Source: Mycobacterium sp. E787 (GTDB lineage Bacteria; Actinomycetota; Actinomycetes; Mycobacteriales; Mycobacteriaceae). Taken from it: DNA of 64,000 nt. The notes beneath the pieces were generated by a model. It made no database searches. It worked only from the letters and a program-made list of their open reading frames with translations, and was not told the DNA's origin. The translations under genes and the position numbers were made by a program. Shown here piece by piece: positions 1 through 11,334 of this stretch. The DNA is taken from contig NZ_LZKL01000025.1 of NCBI RefSeq assembly GCF_001668725.1, positions 103,957-167,956 on the forward strand, given 5' to 3'. Each line of letters opens with the position of its first letter. Position 1 is the stretch's first letter.

Positions 1-1687
1 CGTAGGCGTCGGGTGCCGCTTCGGAACTGGGGGTCTCGGCGGCCACCGGGGCGGGTGGCGCAATGACCGCCTCCCCGTTGCTGTCTGGGCTCATCGGCGG
101 GAGCTGGCGCCACGGCAGGCGGGTGTAGGTCAGTGCGATCAGCCCGAGCACGATGACGCTGCTCGCCAGGGTGGCGTCCACGATCTGAAACAGCGCGAAC
201 CGGTCGCCGTTGGCGGTGGGGCCGAAGATTCCCACGATCAGGGTGATCACGATGACCGCCACGCGGAAGCCGGTGCGGGTGGCCCACGCGGCCAGCGGGA
301 TGATCGCCCACAGCAGATACCACGGCTGCACAACGGGAAACAGCAGCACGGTGATGCCCAGTGCGACGCCCAGGCCGCCGATCGGGTGCAACCGGCCGCG
401 GAAGACCGCCACCAGCAGCCAAGCCACCATCACGGTGATGATCAGCACACCGATGGCACGGGTGAGCCCCAGCACCGCGGTGGTGTGGTCGCCCAGGCCC
501 AGGAGAATCCCCACCTGCCCGGTCCCGAGCGCCAGCAGCGTCGGCGGCGACATCCAGCTGCGCACGACGTTGGCGGTGCCCAGGGTGTAGATCCAGCCGA
601 ACCCGAGCCCGCTGGCCCAGCCGACGAGGGCCGTCACGGCCAGCGACAGCCCCGCCATGGCGCCGCCGGACAGCAGCAGGGCCCGCACGCTGCCGCCACA
701 GCGGTAGGCCAACGCCATCGTGACGAAGCCGAGCGCCAGCAGCGACGGCAGCTTCACCTGCGACGACAGCGTGATCAGGATCGCTCCGAAGAGGAGCATC
801 GCCAGCGGTTCCCAGCCCGAGCCCGGCCGCCACGACGCGGGAAACAGCCGCGGAGAGTCAATGCCGCGCAGCGCGAACTCGGCGCCGGCCAGCATCAGTC
901 CGAGCATCAGCGCCTCGTTGTGCACGCCGGCGACCAGGTGCATGATCAGCAGCGGATTGGCCGCGCCCAGCCACAGGGCGCTGACCTCGGCGACGCCGCA
1001 CCGCCGGGCCAGCCGGGGGGTGGCCCAGACGATCAGGCCCACGCCGGCCAGCACGACGATGCGGTGGCAGAGCACCGCGGCGACGATGTTTTCCCCGGTG
1101 ATCGACGAGATCCCGCGTCCGATCCACAGGAACAAGGGACCGTAGGGCGCCGGCGTCTCGCGCCACAGGGTGGGGACCGACAGCGTGAACACGTGCCCCA
1201 AGCCGAGCCCCGAGGCCGGACCCACCTTGTACGGGTCGAGCCCCTCCAGCGAGATCTGGCTCTGGGCCAGGTAGGAGTAGACGTCCTTGCTGTACATCGG
1301 CGGCGCGGGCAACAAGGGCAGCACCCACAGCAGCAGGGTGCGGTCCAGGTCGCCGCGCGACATCCGCCGTTTGCCGAGCGCGAACCGGCCGAGCATCAGC
1401 CAGGCGAGGGCCATCATGACCGCCCCGGTCGTCGTCATCGTCAGCGACACGGTCTGGATGCGCGACGGCAGGTTGAGCAGCCGGACCCCGAAGGTGGGGT
1501 CCTGCACGACGGGCCGGGCCCCGGCGCCCAGCGCGCCGATCGCCATCAGGACGGTGCCGGTGGCGCCGAACAGCCGGGTGCGGCGCAGCGTGGTGAGCTC
1601 GGTATCGTTCAGCGGCGAACCCACCGCTTGCTCGTCGCCGTGCAGGCTGGCGATCGACGAGCTCAGCGTGTGGTGGCGCGCTGCCAT
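1..1687 (-). CDS. mptB: MptB-like polyprenol-phosphomannose alpha-1,6-mannosyltransferase (3' end outside window)
   Basis: The reading frame is open from an ATG at 1687 down to the window edge, giving 562 codons without a stop, so only the C-terminus is missing. The protein is a polytopic GT-C membrane enzyme with many hydrophobic segments and a short acidic loop after the first segments (YSKDVYSYL). This family uses polyprenyl-phosphate mannose outside the membrane to build the alpha-1,6-mannan core of lipomannan and lipoarabinomannan. Position agrees: in M. tuberculosis the homologue Rv1459c is likewise divergent from sufR. The long plus-strand frame over the same bases is a high-GC shadow. 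The visible C-terminal tail is rich in Ala, Pro and Glu, as expected for a cytosolic end. The family call is firm; the exact mannan step is inferred from the homologue. Confidence 0.88.
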   Translation of the reverse strand, partial: MAARHHTLSSSIASLHGDEQAVGSPLNDTELTTLRRTRLFGATGTVLMAIGALGAGARPVVQDPTFGVRLLNLPSRIQTVSLTMTTTGAVMMALAWLMLGRFALGKRRMSRGDLDRTLLLWVLPLLPAPPMYSKDVYSYLAQSQISLEGLDPYKVGPASGLGLGHVFTLSVPTLWRETPAPYGPLFLWIGRGISSITGENIVAAVLCHRIVVLAGVGLIVWATPRLARRCGVAEVSALWLGAANPLLIMHLVAGVHNEALMLGLMLAGAEFALRGIDSPRLFPASWRPGSGWEPLAMLLFGAILITLSSQVKLPSLLALGFVTMALAYRCGGSVRALLLSGGAMAGLSLAVTALVGWASGLGFGWIYTLGTANVVRSWMSPPTLLALGTGQVGILLGLGDHTTAVLGLTRAIGVLIITVMVAWLLVAVFRGRLHPIGGLGVALGITVLLFPVVQPWYLLWAIIPLAAWATRTGFRVAVIVITLIVGIFGPTANGDRFALFQIVDATLASSVIVLGLIALTYTRLPWRQLPPMSPDSNGEAVIAPPAPVAAETPSSEAAPDAY

Positions 1688-1829
1688 CAGAGCAGCGTAG
1701 CCGTCCGGCCCTGCGGCGATTGCAAGCGCGGCGTAGCCGGGCGCCGCGGGTCGCCGAGCGTTGCACGAGTGTGACCAGCGCAACGTGCGGACAGGGGAGC
1801 CTTGGTAGACCGATCCCCGGAATTGCGTC

Positions 1830-1844
1830 ACACTGGTGTTGTGA
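1830..1844 (+). promoter_or_regulatory. Candidate SufR operator overlapping the sufR start codon
   Basis: The sequence is ACACT, five bases, TGTGA. It matches the ACACT-N5-TGTGA form that I recall for the mycobacterial SufR site upstream of the suf operon. The TGTGA half covers the GTG at 1841 that I take as the sufR start, so repressor binding would cover the transcription or translation start. A further copy of the half-site in opposite orientation (AGTGTGAC) lies at 1768-1775 and pairs with GTCACACT at 1827-1834. The match is visible; its function here is inferred. Confidence 0.6.
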
Positions 1845-2596
1845 AAATCCGAACCAGCCTCGACGAGGCAACCGCGGCCGGCGCCGCGGTTCCGGATGGT
1901 CACACCCGGCGCGCCATCGTGCGCCTGCTGCTGGAATCCGGATCCATCACCGCCGTTGAGATCGGCGACCGGCTGGGCCTGACGCCCGCCGGCGTGCGCC
2001 GCCACCTCGACGCGCTGATCGACGCGGGGGACGCCGAGTCGGTGGCCCCCGCCGCGTGGCAACAGGCGGGCCGCGGGCGCCCCGCCAAGCGCTTCCGGCT
2101 GACGGCGGCGGGCCGGGCCAAGCTCGACCACGCCTACGACGACCTGGCGGCCGCGGCGATGCGCCAACTGCGGGAAATCGGCGGGGAGGACGCCGTCCGC
2201 ACGTTCGCCCGGCGCCGCATCGACGCGATCCTGGGCGACGTCCAAGCGGCGGACAGTCCCGACGACGCGGCGGTCGAGGCCGCCGCCGAGCGGGTCGCCG
2301 GCGCGCTGAGCAAGGCGGGCTACGTGGCCACCACGGCCCGGGTCGGCGGGCCGATCCATGGGGTGCAGATCTGCCAGCACCACTGCCCCGTGTCGCACGT
2401 CGCCGAGGAATTCCCCGAATTGTGTGAGGCCGAGCAGCAGGCCATGGCCGAGGTGCTCGGAACCCACGTGCAGCGGTTGGCGACCATCGTCAACGGAAAC
2501 TGCGCCTGCACCACCCACGTACCACTTACTGTTCCGGTTTCCAAGGCGCCCAGCCCGCGTCGCGAAACCACCAGCATCGAAGGAGCGTCGTTATGA
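1841..2596 (+). CDS. sufR: SufR, iron-sulfur-sensing repressor of the suf operon
   Basis: The N-terminal winged helix-turn-helix (about residues 12-75, [20 protein letters not shown]) is followed by a helical linker and a C-terminal cysteine domain. Cysteines fall at about 178, 182, 195, 221 and 223 (ICQHHC, LCEAE, NCAC). Family members hold a [4Fe-4S] cluster through such residues and repress suf transcription when it is loaded. A longer frame begins with TTG at 1802, but I prefer GTG at 1841 (251 residues): it starts at the conserved [10 protein letters not shown] and coincides with the candidate operator. The stop overlaps the sufB ATG by four bases, so repressor and assembly genes are probably translated together, which makes the operon autoregulatory. 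Confidence 0.9.
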   Translation: MKIRTSLDEATAAGAAVPDGHTRRAIVRLLLESGSITAVEIGDRLGLTPAGVRRHLDALIDAGDAESVAPAAWQQAGRGRPAKRFRLTAAGRAKLDHAYDDLAAAAMRQLREIGGEDAVRTFARRRIDAILGDVQAADSPDDAAVEAAAERVAGALSKAGYVATTARVGGPIHGVQICQHHCPVSHVAEEFPELCEAEQQAMAEVLGTHVQRLATIVNGNCACTTHVPLTVPVSKAPSPRRETTSIEGASL

Positions 2597-4041
2597 CCCT
2601 CACGCCCGAGGCCAGCAAGACTGCAGCCGCGCCGCTGACCCAGGAGGAGGCCATCGCCTCCCTGGGCCGGTACGGCTACGGCTGGGCGGACTCCGACGTC
2701 GCCGGCGCCAGCGCGCAGCGCGGGCTGTCCGAGGCGGTGGTGCGCGACATCTCGGCGAAGAAGAACGAGCCCGAGTGGATGCTGCAGACCCGGCTCAAGG
2801 CGTTGCGGATCTTCGACCGCAAGCCGATGCCGACGTGGGGCTCCAACCTCGAGGGCATCGACTTCGACAACATCAAGTACTTCGTGCGCTCCACGGAGAA
2901 GCAGGCCGCGACGTGGGACGACCTCCCGGAGGACATCCGCAACACCTACGACCGGCTGGGCATTCCGGAGGCCGAGAAGCAGCGCCTGGTGGCCGGCGTG
3001 GCGGCCCAGTACGAGTCCGAGGTCGTCTACCACCAGATCCGCGAAGACCTTGAGGCGCAAGGGGTTATCTTCCTCGACACCGACACGGGCCTGCGCAAGC
3101 ACCCGGAGATCTTCAAGGAGTACTTCGGCACCGTGATCCCGGCGGGGGACAACAAGTTCTCCGCGCTGAACACCGCGGTGTGGAGCGGCGGGTCGTTCAT
3201 CTACGTGCCGCCGGGCGTGCACGTCGACATCCCGCTGCAGGCCTACTTCCGGATCAACACCGAGAACATGGGCCAGTTCGAGCGGACCCTGATCATCGCC
3301 GACGAGGGCTCCTACGTGCACTACGTCGAGGGCTGCACGGCCCCGATCTACAAGTCGGACTCGCTGCACTCGGCGGTGGTCGAGATCATCGTGAAACCCA
3401 ATGCGCGCGTTCGCTACACGACCATCCAGAACTGGTCGGGCAACGTCTACAACCTGGTCACCAAGCGGGCGCGGGCCGAGGCCGGCGCCACCATGGAGTG
3501 GGTCGACGGCAACATCGGCTCGAAGGTGACCATGAAGTACCCGGCGGTCTGGATGACCGGCGAGCACGCCAAGGGCGAGGTGCTCTCGGTGGCGTTCGCC
3601 GGCGTGGACCAGCACCAGGACACCGGCGCCAAGATGCTGCACCTGGCGCCCAACACGTCGAGCAACATCGTGTCCAAGTCGGTGGCGCGCGGCGGCGGGC
3701 GCACCTCCTACCGCGGCCTGGTGCAGGTGAACAAGGGCGCGCACGGGTCGCGCTCGAGCGTGAAATGCGATGCGCTGCTGGTCGATACGATCAGCCGCAG
3801 CGACACCTACCCCTACGTCGACATCCGCGAGGACGACGTCACCATGGGCCACGAGGCCACCGTCTCGAAGGTCAGCGAGAATCAGCTCTTCTACCTGATG
3901 AGTCGCGGCCTGACCGAGGACGAGGCGATGGCCATGGTGGTGCGCGGCTTCGTCGAGCCGATCGCGAAAGAGCTGCCGATGGAGTACGCGTTGGAGCTCA
4001 ACCGGCTGATCGAGTTGCAGATGGAGGGCGCGGTCGGATGA
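2593..4041 (+). CDS. sufB: SufB, Fe-S cluster assembly scaffold (no intein)
   Basis: This 482-residue protein is the SufB subunit of the SufBC2D scaffold that builds [Fe-S] clusters from SufS/SufU sulfur. A ribosome-binding site (AAGGAG) lies just before the ATG. The right-handed beta-helix core is continuous, with the conserved VEGCTAPI segment (Cys248) and a C-terminal [17 protein letters not shown] helix typical of SufB/SufD. M. tuberculosis SufB carries a large intein; here the protein is at extein length with no Hint-domain blocks. It overlaps sufR and sufD by four bases each (ATGA). SUF is the only complete Fe-S assembly system known in mycobacteria, so this operon is expected to be essential. 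Confidence 0.97.
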   Translation: MTLTPEASKTAAAPLTQEEAIASLGRYGYGWADSDVAGASAQRGLSEAVVRDISAKKNEPEWMLQTRLKALRIFDRKPMPTWGSNLEGIDFDNIKYFVRSTEKQAATWDDLPEDIRNTYDRLGIPEAEKQRLVAGVAAQYESEVVYHQIREDLEAQGVIFLDTDTGLRKHPEIFKEYFGTVIPAGDNKFSALNTAVWSGGSFIYVPPGVHVDIPLQAYFRINTENMGQFERTLIIADEGSYVHYVEGCTAPIYKSDSLHSAVVEIIVKPNARVRYTTIQNWSGNVYNLVTKRARAEAGATMEWVDGNIGSKVTMKYPAVWMTGEHAKGEVLSVAFAGVDQHQDTGAKMLHLAPNTSSNIVSKSVARGGGRTSYRGLVQVNKGAHGSRSSVKCDALLVDTISRSDTYPYVDIREDDVTMGHEATVSKVSENQLFYLMSRGLTEDEAMAMVVRGFVEPIAKELPMEYALELNRLIELQMEGAVG

Positions 4042-5185
4042 CCGCTGCGATCAACAAGGGAGAGCTGTTCTCCTCGTTCGACGTCGACGCATTCGAGGTT
4101 CCGCACGGACGCGACGAGCTCTGGCGGTTCACCCCGCTGCGCCGGCTGCGCGGGCTGCACGACGGCTCGGCCAACGCCACCGGCAAGGCGCGCATCGATG
4201 TCAGCGAACAGCCCGGTGTCCACATCGAGACCGTCCGCCGCGGTGACGAGCGGCTTGGGCTGGGCGGTGCTCCCGCCGATCGGGTTGCGGCCCAGGCGTT
4301 TTCGTCGTTCAACTCGGCGACACTGGTCACCGTCGGCCGCGACAAGCGGATCGCCGATCCGATCAACGTCACCGTCACCGGACCCGGCGAGGGCGCCGTA
4401 GCCTACGGGCATCTGCAGATCCGCGTCGAGGAGCTCGCCGAGGCGGTGGTGATCATCGACCAGCGGGGCAGCGGAACCTACGCCGACAACGTCGAATTCG
4501 TGGTCGACGACGCCGCCCGGCTCACGGTCGTATGGATCGCCGACTGGGCCGACGACATGGTGCACCTGTCCGCCCACCACGCGAGGCTCGGCAAGGACGC
4601 GGTGCTACGGCACGTCGCGGTGACGCTGGGCGGTGAGATCGTGCGGATGTCGGCCAATGTGCGGTTCTCCGGCCCCGGCGGGGACGCCGAACTGCTGGGG
4701 CTGTACTTCGCCGACGACGGGCAGCACCTCGAGTCGCGGCTGCTGGTGGACCACGCGCAGCCCGACTGCCGCTCGAACGTGCTGTACAAGGGTGCGCTGC
4801 AGGGGGATCCGGACTCCGCGCTGCCCGACGCGCACACCGTGTGGGTGGGTGACGTGCTGATCCGCGCCGAGGCCACCGGCACCGACACCTTCGAGGTGAA
4901 CCGCAACCTGGTGCTGACCGACGGCGCGCGCGCCGACTCGGTGCCCAACCTCGAGATCGAGACGGGGGAGATCGCCGGCGCCGGGCACGCCAGCGCCACC
5001 GGGCGTTTCGACGACGAACAACTGTTTTACCTGCGTTCGCGCGGCATCCCGGAGGACCAGGCGCGCCGCCTGGTGATCCGCGGGTTCTTCGGGGAGATCA
5101 TCTCGAAGATCGCGGTGCCCGAGGTGCGCGAACGCCTGACCGCAGCCATCGAACACGAACTGGCCCTTACGGAGAAATCACCCCT

Positions 5186-5189
<4 letters not shown>
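4038..5189 (+). CDS. sufD: SufD, Fe-S cluster assembly protein
   Basis: SufD is the SufB paralogue in the SufBC2D complex. The 383-residue frame begins with ATG at 4038, inside the last codons of sufB (ATGA overlap), and ends overlapping sufC. The same frame runs upstream to 3180, but that part is antisense-quality shadow inside sufB and I exclude it. The C-terminal region ([20 protein letters not shown]) is the conserved SufB/SufD helix that contacts SufC. The N-terminal half is less conserved, as is usual. It works in the cytosol with SufC ATPase driving the scaffold. Confidence 0.95.
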
Positions 5190-7230
<2,041 letters not shown>

Positions 7231-7232
7231 CG

Positions 7233-7694
7233 TTGCGCCTCGAGCAGATCTATCAGGACGTGATCCTCGATCACTACAAGCATCCGCAGCACCGCGGGCT
7301 GCGGGAGCCGTTCGATGCCCAGGTGCACCACGTCAACCCGGTCTGCGGTGACGAGGTCACGCTCCGGGTGACGTTGTCCGACGACGGCGAAACCGTCGCC
7401 GACGTCTCGTATGACGGGCAGGGCTGTTCGATCAGCCAGGCATCGACCTCGGTGCTGACCCAGCAGGTGATCGGTCACAGCGTCGGAGAGGCGCTCAAGA
7501 CCACCACCGCATTCACCGAGATGGTGTCCTCCCGCGGCACCGTCGAGGGCGACGAGGACGTCTTGGGCGACGGCGTCGCGTTCGTCGGGGTCGCCAAGTA
7601 CCCGGCGCGGGTGAAGTGCGCGCTGCTCGGGTGGATGGCGTTCAAAGACGCGCTGGCCCAGGCCAGCGCAAGCTTCGAGGAGGACCAGAAATGA
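7233..7694 (+). CDS. sufU: SufU, zinc-dependent sulfurtransferase
   Basis: This 153-residue SufU protein accepts the persulfide from SufS. The three zinc/sulfur cysteines are in NPVCGDE, GCSISQAS and VKCALLGW. The Gly-rich insertion relative to IscU (DYDGQGC region) identifies the Gram-positive/actinobacterial SufU type rather than an IscU scaffold. A TTG two bases after the sufS stop is the only plausible start close to the conserved LRLEQIYQDVILDHY; a GGGAG precedes it. It overlaps the next gene by four bases. Confidence 0.94.
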   Translation: MRLEQIYQDVILDHYKHPQHRGLREPFDAQVHHVNPVCGDEVTLRVTLSDDGETVADVSYDGQGCSISQASTSVLTQQVIGHSVGEALKTTTAFTEMVSSRGTVEGDEDVLGDGVAFVGVAKYPARVKCALLGWMAFKDALAQASASFEEDQK

Positions 7695-8038
7695 GCGAAA
7701 CCACCGCACCGGGCGACGAATTCCTCGCCGATGTCGAGGAGGCGATGCGCGACGTCGTCGACCCCGAACTGGGCATCAACGTCGTCGATCTGGGGCTGGT
7801 CTACGGCCTGAACGTGGAAGAGGGCGACGAGGGAACCGTCGCCCTGATCGACATGACGCTGACGTCGGCGGCCTGTCCGCTGACCGACGTGATCGAAGAC
7901 CAGTCGCGCAGCGCGCTCGTCGGCAGCGGCCTGGTCGACGACCTGCGGATCAACTGGGTGTGGAACCCGCCGTGGGGCCCGGACAAGATCACCGAGGACG
8001 GCCGCGAGCAGCTGCGCGCCCTCGGCTTCACCGTCTGA
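7691..8038 (+). CDS. sufT: SufT-like DUF59/MIP18 Fe-S assembly factor
   Basis: This 115-residue MIP18 (DUF59) domain protein is the last gene of the suf operon. Conserved blocks are the DPELGINVVDLGLVY start of the domain and the TSAACPLTD loop with its single cysteine. Relatives act in maturation or transfer of Fe-S clusters under iron or oxidative stress. The ATG overlaps the sufU stop by four bases. It corresponds by position to Rv1466. The longer frame from 7616 runs through sufU and is a shadow. Confidence 0.92.
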   Translation: MSETTAPGDEFLADVEEAMRDVVDPELGINVVDLGLVYGLNVEEGDEGTVALIDMTLTSAACPLTDVIEDQSRSALVGSGLVDDLRINWVWNPPWGPDKITEDGREQLRALGFTV

Positions 8039-8057
8039 TCCGGCCGCCGCTGAGCCG

Positions 8058-8096
8058 ATGGCGCCGGACGGCTTCGCCTGGCTGCGCCGCGCCCGT
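8058..8096. repeat. Degenerate copy of the GC-rich intergenic element (family 2)
   Basis: Bases between convergent sufT and the following minus-strand gene resemble the better copies at 33641-33686 and 36640-36686: ATGGCG, GGCTTCGCC, CGCCGCGC in the same order. Several mismatches make the assignment tentative. It sits where a bidirectional terminator would be expected. Confidence 0.35.
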
Positions 8097-8837
8097 CTAG
8101 AGGTGGAAGGGCAGGTGCGGTAGGTGCGGCAGGTGGTGATGCGGGTGCCCCATCGGCGGGCAGGCCTCGAGGCTGATCGTCATCGCGTGCAGCACGCCGG
8201 CGTCCTGGGTGCCCTGGGCGCCCATGCACTTGCCGTTCGTGATCGCCTGGGAGTCCGACTGCGTCTGCTTCTGGTAGGACGTCGAGTTCGCGACCGTCAC
8301 GGTCGTGGGTGTCGGTTGGGGACCGATGCCGTTGACCGCGATGGTGTTACCCGACACCGAGCTGACCGTGCCGTAGAACCCGGCCGGTGGCGGGCACTTG
8401 CCGTCGACGGCTGAGGTGACGGTCACGGCCTGCGCGGTGATCGAGCCCCCCGTGGGCGCGCTCTGCGGGGTGGCGCGCACGTTGACGCAACTGCCGGGCG
8501 TGACGTCGGTCAGCTGAGCCGGGGTGACCTCGACCACCCTCGTCGAGGGGGAGAAGTCCACCGTGGCGGACCCCGTCCGCGTCCTGAGCTGGATGGTGCC
8601 GCCCGACACCGACTCGACCAGGCCCTCGACGTAGTCCTTCGGGGCGGGGGGCGGCGGGGGAGCCGGCGGCGAGGGCGTGCCCGGCGCGGGGCCGGGCGGC
8701 AACGCCGTCACAGTCGGCTTGTTGCTGTTGCTCGCGGTGTTATCGGAGTGGCACATGGCGACGCTCAACGCGATAACCGCGATGACGCCGACGATCGCGA
8801 CCTGCGCCAGGCGAGGCTTGACCGTGCTGGCAGACAT
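8097..8837 (-). CDS. Secreted DUF5666-like protein with His-rich tail
   Basis: The 246-residue protein starts with a signal-like hydrophobic segment (residues 11-29). A cysteine follows (SVAMC), but Met at -1 makes a poor lipobox, so lipid anchoring is uncertain. A Pro/Ala-rich linker (about 40-66) leads to two beta-rich repeats, each with a short VSGxTI motif and a Gly-Ser-Cys or Gly-Lys-Cys site, resembling DUF5666-type domains. The C-terminus is rich in His and Pro (GHPHHHLPHLPHL), which could bind metal. It is a paralogue of the lipoprotein at 10474-11271; the two flank a permease on the opposite strand. No function is known to me. Confidence 0.75.
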   Translation of the reverse strand: MSASTVKPRLAQVAIVGVIAVIALSVAMCHSDNTASNSNKPTVTALPPGPAPGTPSPPAPPPPPAPKDYVEGLVESVSGGTIQLRTRTGSATVDFSPSTRVVEVTPAQLTDVTPGSCVNVRATPQSAPTGGSITAQAVTVTSAVDGKCPPPAGFYGTVSSVSGNTIAVNGIGPQPTPTTVTVANSTSYQKQTQSDSQAITNGKCMGAQGTQDAGVLHAMTISLEACPPMGHPHHHLPHLPHLPFHL

Positions 8838-9105
8838 CGACGTGGCTCCGATCGTGAGTTGTAGGCCTTATTGGATACCCACGGGAAACTCGTTTCCATG
8901 AGTTCATCCGAGATTTGTGGTGTGAATCTCGGGCCGCCGGGCAAAGGGCAAGAAAGGGCTTTGGCCCCTAAGGAATGTGAGGGGCACGCACTTACCGTCA
9001 TAGCGGCGCCGACGCTAGGAGAAGCCGCTCAATGCCGATCGTGACCCCGTGGCCGTCTTCGCAACCGGGTCTCCCGGCGCACAGCCGAAAGAACGCGTGC
9101 CGCGC

Positions 9106-10440
9106 ATGAACGCCGCGACGCCCGGCCCGGCACCCACGCGCAAAGGGGCGATCACTGTCGCCGGCGCGACAGCCATCGGCGTCGGCGGGATGATGGGCGC
9201 CGGGCTCTACACGCTGCTCGGGCTGGCGTCGACGACCGCAGGGGTATGGCTGCCGGTCGCCTTCCTGATCGGCGGCGTCGTGTCGATGTTCAGCGTGTAC
9301 TCCTACGCCAAGCTCGGGGCGCGATACCCCAGCCGCGGAGGCGCGGCGCAATTCCTGGTCCGCTGCTTCGGCGACGGCGTGATCGCGGGCGGCCTCAATA
9401 TCTTTCAGTTCCTCGGCTGGATCATTGCGATGGCGCTGTACGCCGCGGGGTTCGCCGGCTACGTCCGGGCCCTGCTGCCGTGGGACATCCCGGGCTGGTC
9501 GGAGAAGGCCATCGGCATCGGGCTGATCGTCGTCGTGGTGCTCGTCAACCTCGTGGGCAGTAAGTTCGTGGGCCGCTCGGAGCTGTTCGTTGTCAGCATC
9601 GAGCTGGCGATCCTGGTTGCCTTCGTCGGCTTCGGACTGGCCAAGAGCGATCCGGGGCGCTTCGGCCACAACGATGATCACAGGTTCATCGGCGTGCTCT
9701 TCGCGGCCGGCCTGCTCTATGTCACCTATGAGGGCTTCGGCGTCGTGACGAATTCGGCCGGCGATATGCGCGACCCCGCCTGGGAGCTGCCCCGGGCGAT
9801 GTTCTCGGCGCTGGGCATCGTGATCACGGTCTACCTACTGGTCAGCGCGGTGGTGGTGATGACGATGACGCTGCCGGCCATAGAGGCCAATTCCGGACAT
9901 GTGTTGTCCGAGGCCGGCCGCGAGGTTTTCGGCCGGGCCGGATTCATCGTCATCGGGCTCGCCGCGCTGCTTGCGACCGCTTCCGGCGTCAACGCCACCA
10001 TGTTCGGCGACACCAACCTGGCATTCGTCGTGGCCCGGACCGGCGAGCTGCCGCGCGGCTTTGCCCGCGGCGTGTGGCACGGCGGCACCGGTGGACTGTT
10101 CATCGCCGCCGCGCTGACCGCGGCGTTCGTGCTGTTCTTTCCGCTCGCCGCGGTGGGCCAGATGGCCAGCCTGGCGTTCTTGATCGTCTACGGCACCGTC
10201 AGCGCAGGACACCTGCGGGTGTGGCGCGACACCGGCGCCAAGAGGTGGCTGCTCGTCACCGCCGTGGTGCTCAACCTGGGCCTTTTCCTCCTGCTGCTGG
10301 GCTACAGCATCCACACCGGCCCGCCGAGCACCTGGATCACGCTGATAGCCGTCCTGGCGACCAGTTTCGTCGTCGAGTATGGCTACCGGCGGCGCACGGG
10401 TCGCCGCCTGAAGCTGGATGCAGCCAGCCAACCGGCCTAA
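9106..10440 (+). CDS. APC-superfamily amino acid/polyamine permease
   Basis: The membrane protein has about twelve hydrophobic segments and the APC signature near its N-terminus: GATAIGVGGMMGAGLYTLLG, the unwound first helix that binds the amine substrate. The frame extends upstream to a GTG at 9049, but I choose ATG 9106, which leaves a short hydrophilic N-terminus as in relatives; this gives 444 residues. It imports or exchanges amino acids or related amines; the substrate cannot be read from sequence. It is bracketed by two minus-strand secreted-protein paralogues and is absent between Rv1466 and Rv1467c in M. tuberculosis, so this is an accessory block. Confidence 0.88.
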   Translation: MNAATPGPAPTRKGAITVAGATAIGVGGMMGAGLYTLLGLASTTAGVWLPVAFLIGGVVSMFSVYSYAKLGARYPSRGGAAQFLVRCFGDGVIAGGLNIFQFLGWIIAMALYAAGFAGYVRALLPWDIPGWSEKAIGIGLIVVVVLVNLVGSKFVGRSELFVVSIELAILVAFVGFGLAKSDPGRFGHNDDHRFIGVLFAAGLLYVTYEGFGVVTNSAGDMRDPAWELPRAMFSALGIVITVYLLVSAVVVMTMTLPAIEANSGHVLSEAGREVFGRAGFIVIGLAALLATASGVNATMFGDTNLAFVVARTGELPRGFARGVWHGGTGGLFIAAALTAAFVLFFPLAAVGQMASLAFLIVYGTVSAGHLRVWRDTGAKRWLLVTAVVLNLGLFLLLLGYSIHTGPPSTWITLIAVLATSFVVEYGYRRRTGRRLKLDAASQPA

Positions 10441-10473
10441 CCACGACTCCCGTCGCGGCGCCCACCACCGCGG

Positions 10474-11271
10474 TCACCCGTGCGGCTTGCCCCCGCACTT
10501 GCCGTCGTTGGCCGCGCGCACCGTGATGCTGGTCGCCTGCAGCGCTCCGGCGTTGTCCATCGTCCCGCGGGCGTTGAGGCACTTGCCCTGGGTGACCGCG
10601 TCGGGGGTGGCGGTGGTCATCTTCGAGTACTTGGTCTTATCGTCGACCGTCACGGCCGTCTGGGTGGTGTTACCGCTGGCGTCGCTGCCCGCGACGCTGA
10701 TGGTGTTCCCCGTCACGGACGCGACTGAGCCGCGCACGGGCTGCGGCTTCGGGGGCGCCGGCGTCGGCGAGCCCGAGGGTGCGGGCTCGCTGGAACCGGG
10801 GCCGGACGCCGGTCCGGGTTGCTTGGGCTTCGGGCAGGTGCCGTTGACGGACGGGCTGACCCTCACCGATGCCGCGGTCACCGGCTGCCCGTTTTGGGCT
10901 TCCCGGGTGGGCTGCACGGTGACGCAGCTGCCCGAGGTGACGTCGCCCAGCGTGGCCGGCGAGACCTCGGTGATCTTGGTCGTCGAGGTGAAGTTGACGG
11001 CGGCGTTGCTCTTGTCTTCCTTCGTGACCTGGATCGAGTTCCCCGCGACGGACGCGATCAGGCCGCTCACCTTGGCCTCGTTCTGGGCCTGCGCCGGCGA
11101 GGTGGTGGTGGAGGTCACTGTGGACGTGGATGTCGACGTCGACGTCGGAGCCGATTTGTTCGACGAGCCGCACGCCGCGACGGACAAGGCGGTGACGCCC
11201 GTGACCGCGAGGATGGCCAGCCGGGTGAGCCGGGGCGCGGGACAGCTTGCTGAGATCAACGTTTCCCCCAT
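10474..11271 (-). CDS. Lipoprotein, DUF5666-like, paralogue of the 8.1-kb gene
   Basis: The 265-residue protein begins with a signal peptide ending in a good lipobox (LSVAAC, about residue 34), followed by a Ser/Thr-rich low-complexity stretch (STSTST repeats). Two beta-rich repeats follow (GLIASVAGNSIQV and GSVASVTGNTISV), separated by a Pro/Lys linker. Each has the SGSCV or TCPKP cysteine motif seen in the paralogue at 8097-8837. It is expected on the outer face of the membrane. An alternative start inside the N-terminal 15 residues is possible (the predicted n-region is long). Function is unknown. It is convergent with the permease, with 33 bases between. Confidence 0.78.
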   Translation of the reverse strand: MGETLISASCPAPRLTRLAILAVTGVTALSVAACGSSNKSAPTSTSTSTSTVTSTTTSPAQAQNEAKVSGLIASVAGNSIQVTKEDKSNAAVNFTSTTKITEVSPATLGDVTSGSCVTVQPTREAQNGQPVTAASVRVSPSVNGTCPKPKQPGPASGPGSSEPAPSGSPTPAPPKPQPVRGSVASVTGNTISVAGSDASGNTTQTAVTVDDKTKYSKMTTATPDAVTQGKCLNARGTMDNAGALQATSITVRAANDGKCGGKPHG

Positions 11272-11334
11272 TCGTGAGTCGGACCACGAAAAGATGTACC
11301 CGATGGAGCTGTGGCCGAGCTGTGTAACGCGCGG

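Noticed and set aside
386..1774. Long plus-strand frame (462 codons) opposite mptB
   Set aside because: Gln/Arg/His-rich translation without domains; the minus-strand frame encodes a clear membrane enzyme.
3180..4037. N-terminal extension of the sufD frame
   Set aside because: It lies inside sufB in another frame and has Arg/Gly-rich shadow composition; the real start is the ATGA overlap at 4038.
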